From positions 35,014,347 through 35,078,346 of the forward strand of contig OY997658.1 of NCBI GenBank assembly GCA_963921795.1: a DNA stretch of 64,000 bases. Reading direction: 5' to 3'. This document shows, one piece after another, positions 1 to 49,271 of this stretch. Within the stretch, counting starts at the first letter, position 1. Each line of letters starts with the position of its first letter. The notes under the pieces were generated by a model that was not told where the DNA came from, made no database searches, and saw only the letters and a list, made by a program, of their open reading frames with translations. Position numbers and translations under genes: made by a program. The stretch comes from Nannobrachium achirus (Eukaryota > Chordata > Actinopteri > Myctophiformes > Myctophidae).

Positions 1-198
1 TGAATATATCGTTCTCCAAACATTTGGAGTCAAAGTCAAGTCAAACATTTCTGTTCCAACTTTCTTCCCCCCTAGTGGCAAAAAAAGAGCTTCTGGGAAC
101 TCAGATTAACTTTCTTCTAACCATTGGTCATTTCTGTTGCTGTAAACATCACCCTCTGCTGTCAACGGTTCCTGACCTGACCTTAGGGTCCCCTGGTG

Positions 199-325
199 CA
201 GTGGTTCTCAAAGTAGGGTCCAGGGACCCTCGGTGGTTCCTTGAGGGGGTTCCAAATGGATCCTTACAGGTCTGTAACTTTCAGTTACAGGGTGTCCTTC
301 AAATTAAAAGGTTTGAGAACCACTG
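199..325. mobile_element. hAT-type MITE (CAGTGGTTCTCAAA ends)
   Basis: 127-bp element with inverted ends CAGTGGTTCTCAAA and TTTGAGAACCACTG and internal GGGACC-type words. Relatives occur at 27021-27283, 40564-40730, 52240-52572, 60795-61222 and 62579-62914. Confidence 0.7.
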
Positions 326-540
326 TGCTGCTGACTTTCTATTCTTCTCAACCCAGGAGTTCTGGTAATTGTCCACTCGGGGACAAATTTACACTGTGGA
401 TGAATGCAATTACTACCTAGTAGGATAGAAGACCAGCAGGATTATTGGACCTCCAGGTTCTTGGTTTGGAACCACTGCTCTACCTCATTATATCTGCAGC
501 TTATAATTCCATCCGTCTGTAACATTCTTTCACAAAAAGA

Positions 541-753
541 TTAACCACTTAGACCCTCCATACTTTTGTCAAACGGATCCGAGTTGGCACTGTACTTGGT
601 GCGCTCTTTTTTCTGCTCTACACCGGCTACACCAAATCTCTTCGCCTAAAGTAGCCGATCTGAGCTTGTAGATTCTGATGTTGAATGTTGATTTTTGGTG
701 AGCTTGTAGATCGTCCATTTTCAGAATAGGGATGCTAGTGCTCAAGTGGTTAA
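541..753. mobile_element. 213-bp TTAA-flanked MITE containing hairpin-cassette words
   Basis: Begins TTAACCACTTAG and ends with the inverted counterpart AAGTGGTTAA. The length and ends match the element at 9006-9219. Inside are two copies of AGCTTGTAGAT (around 661-713), the core of the hairpin cassette. A TTAA target site is typical of piggyBac-like elements. Confidence 0.6.
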
Positions 754-1691
754 CTTGTGGTTTGATTTTGTGGATCCTCCCTTGATCTAAAAAAGTTCTT
801 CTGTTACACATGATGACCATACCCATATCTTCCAAATACATACCCATATCTTCCAAATAACTTTTTTCTTGACTTGTCTCTCCTAAACTGTGTATCGTTT
901 ATGCTGTGTAGTAAGTAGCACAGCATAGTTCTCCCGACACCCTTCATGACTTTACCGTAAGACACTCACAAGCTGAAATCCCTTCACAGAGCAGCTTTTT
1001 AATACCCGATACTATTTATCACAAGCATATACATAGAATGTATCTACTGACCAAGTATCTATCACAGCTTAATGCACAATTTTATTTTGGTACCTAGTGC
1101 ACTGTATCTGTATAAGAGGAGCACTGCTGTTTGAAATGATGGTTCATTTCATACATTTATATGCTGGAAGAAATTATTCATGGTTTATATTTATTTTAAT
1201 TCTATAAGCTACTGTACTGTACATCCCATGGATATCTGTAACTTGAACCTCTATCTTTTGCCAATATTGCCTGTATGTGACCTAATTCTAAAGTTTGCAA
1301 TAATACAATGTTTTCAAAATATTCATATACTGTATTATGTATTTAGTTGGTTATAAAATATCTATAACCTACATGCAAATCTATAAAGGTGTACAATTCT
1401 GTCATGATTTAAGTATGTTTTTGATAAAATCATATTGTTTACTGGAACACAGCAAAAGTGGCCATTTCGATGGCAATGATCATTGATCAGTGAGAAATTC
1501 TACTGAATTGGTTTGTACCGAAACCAGGACTAAAGCTGGTTGCACAAATGCGTTTTTCAGGGCAAGGAGAGAGATAGAGAGCAAGGGACCCAGTGGTCCA
1601 AAAATAAATACGAAACGGGCATACTCCTATATTCGGCCAAAAAAACACAGCAGTGTGCAATTACGTTAAGTTATATATTTGTTTCTTTGTT

Positions 1692-2178
1692 CAAGTGATC
1701 CCTGGCTAATACGACAAATATGCCTTAATACATTATAATTGTCCTCTATAACTACAATGTAAAATTAAAAACATCTCAAATATTTTATTTCTTCTAGAAA
1801 TAGCTAATCTTTCAGTCAATAGGGGAAATGCCTGTTGCAAGTTGATGATGTCATAAATGTTGTGTGGTCTAATTTATGGCATGCATGTGCAAAATAAACC
1901 ACAAACACATTTGAAATATTGATTTGATGCTCATATTAACCATAGGAAGTATTACGTTTGTTTTTATTTGCACATGCATTCCATAAATTCCATAGGGATA
2001 GATCACAAATTACATTTATGACATCAACTTGCGACAGGCATTTCCCCTATTGAGTGAAAGATTAGCTATTTCTAGAAGAAATAAAATATTTAAGGTGTTT
2101 TTAATTTTACATTGTAATTATAGAGGACAATTATAATGTATTAAGGCATATTTGTCGTATTAGTCAGGGATCCCTTTA
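1692..2178. repeat. Large near-perfect inverted repeat, non-autonomous DNA transposon
   Basis: Two arms of roughly 200 bp mirror each other from GATCCCTGGCTAATACGAC to GTCGTATTAGTCAGGGATC with only scattered differences, around a short AT-rich spacer. There is no coding capacity. The right edge reads CCCTTTAA, so a TTAA target is possible. Confidence 0.65.
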
Positions 2179-2263
2179 AAGCACTATGATAGTCATCATT
2201 GCTCTAGTGCTTGTTCATTAACAGTGGTCTCCCTATCTCTTCAGCTCTTTAATAAACAGAACA

Positions 2264-2549
2264 CTCATTTTCAAGTGGGTTGCCAATGTCAGCCAATCAG
2301 GAGAGAGAACCCATTCATCAGCTTAAATTTTAGTGTTCCAGTTGAACTTTTGTCCTCTCATTCCTTAGTGTCATAACTTCCAATTTCCGTTGGAATACAG
2401 ATAGGATACAGATTAAACAACGGAAATTGGAAGTTATGACACTAAGGAATAAGACAAAAGTTCAACTGGAACACAAAAATTTAAGCTGATGAATGAATTT
2501 TCTCTCCTGATTGGATCAAATTTGTATCCCAACCTGAAAATGCATTTTG
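2264..2549. repeat. Second large inverted repeat (foldback)
   Basis: Arms of about 125 bp (2264-2394 and 2419-2549) are inverted copies; for example CTTAGTGTCATAACTTCCAA recurs as its complement, with a short AT-rich spacer between. It directly abuts a LINE fragment. Confidence 0.6.
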
Positions 2550-2550
2550 T

Positions 2551-3030
2551 TTGAAAAAAAGAAAAGAAAAAGAGTTGATCCGGAAGGCAAAGCTCTCTGT
2601 CTATCAAGTAATCTTCGTTCCTACTCTCACCTATGGTCATGAAGTGTGGGTCATGACCGAAAGTATAAGGTCGCGGGTGCAAGTGGCCGAAATGGGTTTC
2701 CTCAGACGGGTGGCTGGTATCTCCCTTAGAGTTAGGGTGAGAAGTTCAGTCACCCGAGAGAGACTTGGAGTAGAACCGCTTCTCCTAACCCTTCCTAGGA
2801 AGGTCCTCGATGCACGTCCCACTGGGAGGAGACCCCGTGGCAGACCAAAGACCAGATGGAGGGATTATATCTCCAAACTGGCTTGGGAACACCTCTGTAT
2901 ACTCCCTGAGGGAGTGGAGGAAGTTGCTCGGGATAAGGAAATCTGGAGGTCTCAGTTGGAACTGTTACCCCCGTGACCCGATTCCGGATAAGTGGTTGAA
3001 GATGGATGGATGGATGCTAAACAGACTAGA
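2551..3030 (+). mobile_element. 3' fragment of a non-LTR retrotransposon, L2-like
   Basis: An open frame (2551-2976) carries the C-terminal tail typical of a common fish LINE: LTYGHEVWVMTE, RRVAGISLR, RPRGRPKTRWRDY and a final LLPP. It is followed by GATGGATGGATG, a simple 3' tail. The endonuclease and most of the reverse transcriptase are missing, so it is 5'-truncated. Confidence 0.75.
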
Positions 3031-3138
3031 GACTATAGACTAGAGACAAGGACTCATGTTACTGAACATTCTACAGCAATCAGAATATAAAGCTATTTAA
3101 CAATTATTTTAAGAGAATATATCTCTTACCCCCTAGGG

Positions 3139-3310
3139 CAGTGGTTCTCAACCTTTTCAGGCCACAACCCCCAAAATAATCACATTTTAACTCGGGACCC
3201 ACCCTCCCTGATGAGCACTAAGAGTTGAGGCATTACATTTTGTACATGGTTCTAATCTATTGTGAAAATTGCAGATCCATGCTCACGCCTCGCAATCGGC
3301 TATTTTCAGT
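3139..3310. mobile_element. Degraded hAT-type MITE
   Basis: Starts CAGTGGTTCTCAACC and contains CGGGACCCACC. At 3265-3308 it holds a diverged copy of the hairpin-cassette word (GCAGATCCATGCTCAC, then GCTATTTTCAG). The right end is not clear. Confidence 0.4.
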
Positions 3311-3442
3311 TTCTGCCTCTAATATTTGACAATTTGGCCAATCTTTAATTTGTCATTTTAGAGGTATTAAGGTATTAGGTGGTGGAGGGGTTGGATCTAC
3401 ATTTAGCAAGAAAAAAAAACCTATCACTCATTTTTGGTATTC

Positions 3443-5978
3443 TTTATTAAAATACTGCTGTACACACAAATATTGCAAAATTTGAGACAATGAACACAAG
3501 AAGGGCTTAAAACATACTAAGATGGTGATTGTAGGTGTGTGCACGGATGTGGGGTTGAAGGTAACCACTAATGTCACTGGAGTGTGTGCGTTATTAAGTG
3601 GAAAATGGTGACTTGAGTTCTGACACTGTATGGACTGAGTAGAGGTGCGTTTGTGTGTGTGCGTTTGTGTGTGTGTCGTCTGCAAGTCTGTGTGTTTGAG
3701 GGTATTCTAAAGCACCACATTCACCATATATGTTGTTGTTTGTGTCTGTTCATTTCACTAAAACAGAGGAAGTAGTACATGATCTAACATAGTCTGCTCC
3801 CAGCAGGCAGGTTGCCCTCAAGTACAGACCACAGATTTCTCCTGCACATTTCTTGCAGGTAAACTAATTGCCAATTGAAGCCAAAACCTGCTACTCAAAT
3901 GTTCATATATCCCATTGTCTTTCACACATATTTGAGAACTTAGTCCATCCTTGACCGTTTTTTTGTCCTATAGGTTAAAAGGCCTGACAGGCTGACACCA
4001 CAACTTCCAATGACTAAAAATGAAAAAGACAAGTGGAGCCCATAGGAACATACAAAAGCAATTTGGCATAGCTTGTATTCTTTTCCGCCTGGGCACAGCA
4101 GGTATCGAAGTGTGTTCACTTTCAAACGCACAACTGCAACATTTACTGCCCGGTCTGTGCTGCTGATGTTTATGAAAAGAAGAACCTGCCCTGACAACAA
4201 GGTAAAATATACTCTGAATATGGTACTGTGCTTAAGGGCAACGCACCATCCCTTACAATACAACATGATCACATTACCTTCACCCCCCCAACATCTGAAG
4301 ACGTCCCGCCCACTCCACCGTAGCTCATCCATCTGACTGGAAAGAGGGCAACCAATGACGGCCAAACACATTCAATCATTGGGCCCCTCCAGCTGTCCGT
4401 CATCCTGAGAGAAATCCAAGCCATCCGAGTGAATACGATGACCAGAGCCCATTTCCCCGGACCTCGAAACCACCACGGGAAACTCCTGGGGCTCTGTCAT
4501 GTCACTGCTTCGTCTCAAGCACATTTTGTGTCTCATGATCTTAAAAGTCAAATAAAACAAATCATTGTCGCTCTGTTCCTATTTCTGCCCACTATCCCCC
4601 CCACCCCTTTCCCCAAACCACCCCAACCCCTGCTGAGATTGGTCCACAGAATAAAGTTGTATCGAGGCGAAACAAATTGCACTCCCACATCCCATCATGC
4701 ATCCCTGCACAACAGTTGAGCAAAGAGGAAAACCAGCAAGAAATTCATCACAAAAAGCATAACTTATTCTCAAATGTAGAGGGGCTCGGACCCCTTGAGA
4801 GGAAGGGAAGCTTGGGATGGAGGGTGGGAGAGAGAGAGTGAGAGAGAAAGAGTAGAGAGAAAGATGGGGAAACAAAATAAGGACATTCCACAAAGAGGCA
4901 GCTGTGGCACCGCCTCAAGGAGCCCAATCCATGGGCTACACCCTAGTGCTGGACTGACATTACCCATACCCAACAGTTTGTGTGACAATTTCCACAACAG
5001 CGTCCATGAAACCAATAACTGTGGACTTGGTGCACAGCATCGGGAGAACGGAGAATACACCTCTTCTTCAGTGCCAACAGAAAGCACACAGTTTAAATGT
5101 CCCATCCCAAATCCCCGGTGAACTTACAGTAGTAGCCCACCCTACCCATACCCATTTGGCCTAATGCTCCACAACCCTTGACCGCCTGTATCCATGAGAG
5201 CCATCACCCAAGTGGTTTGTCCTTTCTGAGGGAGGGGTGGGACCAACAACCAAGGCCTTTTCAGAAATGGGTTATATCCCTCTCCTCTATGAAAGCCTGG
5301 AGTGGTGTGTCCCATCTTAGTGCGACGGTATGAAGGGATGTGGTCTCCAGCAGGACGAGAGATGCAGTCAATACAAAGCTGGATTATCTTTAGTCTTTAA
5401 TTCTTAGTCTGCCATCGCTTTTATGTCTGTGTGTGTGACTTTAGCTCTCTCTGTACACCCTGTAGGCCACTCACACTAATTCATAAAAAAGAAAAGAAAA
5501 AAAAAAGAAACAAAAGAATTAAAATCTTAGTGCATCCTCCTCAGAAAAAAATAACCCCCAAATGTAGAAATAAACAATAAAAGCAGGAAAAAGTTCAAAA
5601 CCACATGGTTTGTATCTCATGTTTTGTTCCCCAAATCTAAAAAAATGTCATCATCCTTGTTTGTCACAGCTTCCATGTTTTTTTTTCTTCTTTTTCTTTT
5701 TTTTTATCTTCTTTTCAAATTTGCAGCTGCGGGATTTAAGAAAACTAAAAAAATACAATTTAGAAAAGCCATCCTGGTGGACAGGGCCAGTGTATGTGAC
5801 TGAGGTTCAGCAAGCCCTGCCCCTCTTTGCCCTTTGTCACGCTGATGATGATGATGTCATCTCTTTGAGCCTGGTCCTCCGCTGTAGTGCAATTGTGTGC
5901 TCCGGGTCCGAGTAGTCCCACCACTGGGCCCGGAGAGGGTGGGGGGTGAGGGTATGTGGGGGGGGGGGGGGAGGTGCG
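3443..5978 (-). other. pan3: Probable PAN3 3' untranslated region
   Basis: From the PAN3 stop codon to a minus-strand AATAAA (TTTATT at 3443-3448 on the plus strand) there is about 2.5 kb of mostly unique sequence without a convincing gene. No AATAAA-type signal closer to the stop was noticed. It includes C/G homopolymer tracts at 5940-5972 and A-rich stretches at 5480-5590. Open frames on both strands at 3.9-5.2 kb have no recognisable domains. The end point is a guess from one signal hexamer. Confidence 0.35.
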
Positions 5979-29271
<23,293 letters not shown>

Positions 29272-29650
29272 GGCACCGCCGCTGAGGCTGCCGCTTCTGC
29301 CTCCGGAAGACCCTCACACATAGAGGGATAGCGGATAGCCAGCGAGCTAGCTGCTAGCTGCTGGCTCTCTCCCTTCTCGAAATCAGGTTTCCCTAAACCT
29401 AAAACAGATTAATATGACTTCGGATGGTCCAAAAGAAATGGCTACAACACTGTTAGTGCTCACATTATAAGGCTAGAACGCGAGTTTTCGAGGAAAAACG
29501 GCATTGCATGTGTGAGATCCTGGTGGTTGTCGTTGTTGTTGTCGTCGCTATATCCATGCAGCTGGCCTCACGATGTAGCCTGTTGTTGAGCTGAACTCAT
29601 GCTGTTGTTGTTTTCTATGATCCGTGCAGAGCAGAGCAGCAGGCTACCCT
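29272..29650 (-). promoter_or_regulatory. pan3: PAN3 5' leader and proximal promoter region
   Basis: This is the GC-rich stretch just upstream of the PAN3 start codon, with many CpG and repeated GCTAGC-type words at 29340-29365. It has no TATA box at a fitting distance, as expected for a housekeeping CpG promoter. The transcription start is not visible from sequence. At 29674 the unique sequence gives way to a hAT-like element, so the promoter is short. Confidence 0.45.
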
Positions 29651-29673
29651 GCTAGCATTGGCTTTGCATTGTG

Positions 29674-30109
29674 CACTGGTGGGAAAAAGTACTCGTATGT
29701 TTTATCTAAGTAAAAGTATCAATACTGCGATATAAAAAAATAGCCTACTCCGGAATTCAAAATGTAGTCTACTTGTGTAAAAGTATGAAAGTGTTGGCAT
29801 CATAATGTACTTAAAGACAAGTACCAAAAGTAAAAGTACTCATTGTGCAGAATGTCCCATTTCAGGTTTTCAAATGTATGAAAATCTTTTGAAAATATGT
29901 TTTGTAATAATAATCAAAATCTACAAAGTAACTAGTATTAAACTAATGTTAATATTGTAGTGGAGTAAAAGTAGACTATTTGACTCTTGGGATGTAGTGG
30001 AGTTAGTAGACGTAAAAGTAGGCCTATTGGAAATTGGAAATACTCAAGTAAAATACAAATACCTCAAAGTTGTACTTAAGTAAATCTACTTAGTTACTTT
30101 CCACCACTG
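29674..30109. mobile_element. hAT-type element just upstream of the PAN3 promoter
   Basis: Inverted ends CACTGGTGGGAAAAAGTACT and AGTTACTTTCCACCACTG, with internal AAGTAAAAGTATCAATACTG. GCTTTGCATTGTG is duplicated at the two borders. Relatives: 54000-54125, 58818-59235 and 59809-60377. Confidence 0.65.
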
Positions 30110-31039
30110 GCTTTGCATTGTGGGCATACTATATATATATTTTGCCACAAATTACAATGCTTGGCATTGGCTACAACAATCTACATTGACAAATTGCATA
30201 ATTAACACAAGTTTGCACCCACAGCATAGTTTTTCTGAACGAAAACAAATATGACATCTATTAGATGGTGCCTGGCGCGCAAGTCTGCACCTGTTCTGGG
30301 ATATGAGAACGTCAGGCAACTTTACAAAGTAGCCTCCCGGGAGAAAGCCTGGTAGGCGAGGTTAAAAGTAGCCTAAATGAATGGTGTGGCTTCCTGTCCT
30401 GTGAGGCTGTGATCACCTGCTGGGCTGTGTAGCCATTGTAGAAACTGCAGCAGGCTGTGGTGGGAAATAAAACCAACTGTCAAACAGATCATCCATAAGT
30501 TAACATCTTCTATTTGAACCTGCTACATTTGACGTCGTCTGATATATAGCATAAATAAAATAAAACTATCACATGCATCAAAATACAGTCTCATTTAATT
30601 AGGCTATCAGTGATGTAATACAAAATTATCGAAGATATTATAGATTTTAAATAATACATTTGAAATAGTAAAACAAATGGTTCGAAATTACAAACCTGTA
30701 AACAAAAACATAGGCCTACAGATATTTTAAAAGAAAAATAATGCATTGAATGTCCATTGCTTTGAATTTATTTCACTCCCGTTTCCCCTTTCACATTCAT
30801 AACGTGACGTCTCTTTTTTTTCTTTTGTAGCCATAGAGTTGTAATAAGAGTGTTGTAGCTATCTAATCATAGGCCTAATTAACTTGATGACATCACTATT
30901 GCATTGCCAACTTCTCTTGTTTAAAGGCACTCTCGACGCCACTCATCATTCGTCGTCGCGCAATCATATTCATAATTTCTTAGGGCCCATCCATCCTGAT
31001 AGGCTATGTGACAATTTGCAAGCGACAGAAGTTTTTGCA

Positions 31040-46488
<15,449 letters not shown>

Positions 46489-47190
46489 GATTATAGAGTC
46501 CAGGATGGAATTGAGACCCGGGTAATTTGTATGACCGATGGAGGTCGCCAAATGTAGCTATATGTTCATGGAAACAAGTCTCATCGAGCTTTTATATTCA
46601 TGCAATTTATTTGGCATTTTATTCATATTAATCTCCACTTGCCCAGTGGAGGCTTTAGAATGTGCTTGCTTTTATTTATCATGTATAAAACGTCAGTATT
46701 CTCGAGGTATCCTTTGGGGTTGTGTACTGAAATGAAATATTAATATTATATTCATACTGATTTTTAAGTTAAGTTTAAGTTTTATTTTACATCACTGCAA
46801 TAACACAAACACACAGTGATTGAATTTTGTCTGTAGAACTAAATCTACTTTTAAGTTAAGCAACATGATAAGTCATTCTAAGTAGACTTGTATTATACAT
46901 TATATTTTTCTATTTCACAATTAATCTTCTCTTTCTTTATATTTCATTTATAGTAGGCCTTGTCGCCTATAGCACTTTATAGGAATACAACATTTAGTTC
47001 AATTTCAGTGTTTCATGGGTTTTCTAAAATTAAATCAGCACCTAACTTCAGGCCAGGTTGCAATGTTTAACACACATATTTCATATCTAAATTATATATT
47101 TAATAACTTTGAAAGATGTGATTTATATTACTTTGTGATGATTTTTTTCTTCTGATTATAATTTCAATAAAGTGTTTCAAATCCTCTTGA
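46489..47190 (+). other. flt3: FLT3 3' untranslated region with poly(A) signal
   Basis: AT-rich unique sequence follows the FLT3 stop codon, with an AATAAA at 47166-47171 that would place the transcript end near 47190. URAD starts about 400 bp further on, on the same strand. Confidence 0.55.
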
Positions 47191-47598
47191 GTTTTCATCT
47201 TGAAATAAGGGGGAAAATGGATGGTGTGGAGGATCCGATTAACCGAACATATAGAATCATGGATGTATTTAGAATTATGTAGCCTACATTTACAGTACAT
47301 TAAGTCTTTGTGCACTAGATGACGCCAGAGGCCAAAGTTTGCATTCTGAAAATGTTGCCAACTAAATTTGCATATAGACTATTTTTGTTTGTGTTTATAG
47401 TAAGCCAAAGTCACCTTAAAACTATTTGGTTACTTTTACAAAAAATGGATAATTAGAAAACTGTCAAAGCGTGAGGAAGAATATGAACCACGGTCAAACC
47501 ACATTATTAGCCAACAGTGCATTCACCTGTTTTTCACTGCATTAATGTCCAAAGGTCAGACTGTCCAATTTTTGGAGAGGGTCTCTGCTACTGGCAAT

Positions 47599-48732
47599 AT
47601 GGACATTCACACAATAAATGTTCTTTCATATGAGGATTTCGTGGATTATCTCGGTAATGTAGTGGAGAAATGTCCAATTATAACTGCCGCAGTGTGGTCA
47701 AGCCGTCCATTTGCGAATTTGACAGCCCTAGAGGCAGCCATAAATGAATTCATCGAGGCTCTGCCAGAATCCGGTATGTAAAACATATAGACGATGGTGT
47801 GTGCTGGATTAGCCTATTTAATTAATTTCCATATCTAATCTGTGTAGCCTATTAATCATGTGGATTTAACTGTCAGGTTGTTGTGGGGTCATGTTTTTCA
47901 AAGGCCGAGGCGGCATTGTGTAGCCGTTCACCCCATGATCAGTGTTTTTGGTTAATCGTCACGTTCGCTTGTGGATGTGATCATGTGGAGTGGACATTTA
48001 TGTCAAAATGACTTTTTGACCTGGCTGGCAATAATATTACCACAAACATAGAGACTATAATAACAGGTTTGTTATGGGTCCATTAACTCATTTGGTTCCA
48101 TTTTGTACACTTTCAGAGTTATGGTGGTCCTCCTTGCAAATAAAACGTTGGTAACTAGTGGACTCATAGGTCTAATGTTGTGCCATATACAATAGCGTCG
48201 TGGTAATAAAGGCTAGATATTCTGAAAAAAAGAACATTAGGCCTATAATGATGTGTAAAACAGAAAATCTAAAATTTGACACAGACAACAAGTAGGCCTA
48301 CAAGTCTTTGCCTCGGACACATTTGTCCGTGTACGGACATATTGATGAGTGAACCCTGTCATGATGATGTTGTGTTTTAAAGGCAAAGAGGGAATCCTCC
48401 GGTGTCACCCGGACCTGGCGGGCAGGGACCTGCAGAGCGGCACGCTGACCACAGAGTCCCGTGCGGAGCAGGGCCAGGCCGGCCTGGACGCGCTGGAGGC
48501 CGCCGAGGTGTCGCGCATGGCCCGACTCAACTCGGAATACAAGGAGCGCTTCGGCTTCCCGTTCGTCATCTGCGCGCGGATGAACAACAAGACTACCATC
48601 CTCCAGCAGCTGATCGGACGTCTGGGGAACGAGCGCGCGGAGGAGAGGGCGCGCGCCGTCGAGGAGGTGAAAAAGATCTGCCACTTGCGCCTCCAAGCCC
48701 TCGTGCTCACCGACGCTGTCAATAAATTATAA
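47599..48732 (+). CDS. urad: URAD, OHCU decarboxylase of the urate-to-allantoin pathway (2 exons)
   Basis: Exons are 47599-47773 and 48383-48732, in frame across a GT-AG intron, giving 174 aa (human URAD 173 aa). The enzyme decarboxylates 2-oxo-4-hydroxy-4-carboxy-5-ureidoimidazoline to S-allantoin after uricase and HIU hydrolase (family knowledge). The catalytic histidine is visible as H67 in CHPDLAG, followed by the TTESRAEQ segment and the conserved FGFPFVICAR stretch. The C-terminus is NKL, a variant of the peroxisomal PTS1 signal. An upstream in-frame ATG at 47545 would add 18 residues; 47599 was chosen because it aligns with the human start. Exon 2 is much more GC-rich than its surroundings. 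It ends 540 bp from the PDX1 stop codon, tail to tail. Confidence 0.93.
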
Positions 48733-49271
48733 ACTATACTAAATTGGGACTAAAATTAGGAATTTACAATATGCTACCCTCTGTCCCTTGTGTTGCTGAT
48801 GCACTACCTACCTCCATGGAAAAAACGGACGGTCTCTATTCACAATTACGCATTACGCATAGTGTTATTGTAAAGTAATCCATCCATTATTATGAATCAA
48901 TGGGTCTATATCTTTAAGCAATATGATGTTAGGCTGTATAACCTTATTGCCGGTCGTTTAGGTGTACACATTAATAAACGAAACCAGAGTGCATGTTTTC
49001 TGTGGTTATTATAAGAAAGATGGTGTGCGCTGACTGAACTGAATCCATGTAGGTAGGCTATGTCTCTTTGTGGCAAACGTAGAGGTCCAGTATGCTCACA
49101 CATAGGCCTATAGGCTCATCACTCAGATTATTTTCGTGTCATTGTCATTGGGTAGAAATGGCAGACTAAACATCACATAGTGTCCCTGCATGGCCTTCGG
49201 TCCTGTGAGTTTAGCTGCCCGCGGTTTGGACAGTCTGAATAATGTTCCCCTTGCTTGATCCCTCAGAGGGT

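Noticed and set aside
2551..2976. 141-codon ORF as a host gene
   Set aside because: It is the familiar C-terminal tail of a fish LINE.
1..3400. FLT1, the expected next neighbour beyond PAN3
   Set aside because: No kinase or Ig-domain exon visible; if present it lies outside the window.
3940..5164. Cluster of ORFs of 60-143 codons on both strands
   Set aside because: No domain or consistent frame; best explained as PAN3 3' UTR.
48298..48722. Minus- and alternative-frame ORFs over URAD exon 2
   Set aside because: Shadows of GC-rich coding sequence; the URAD frame carries the known motifs.
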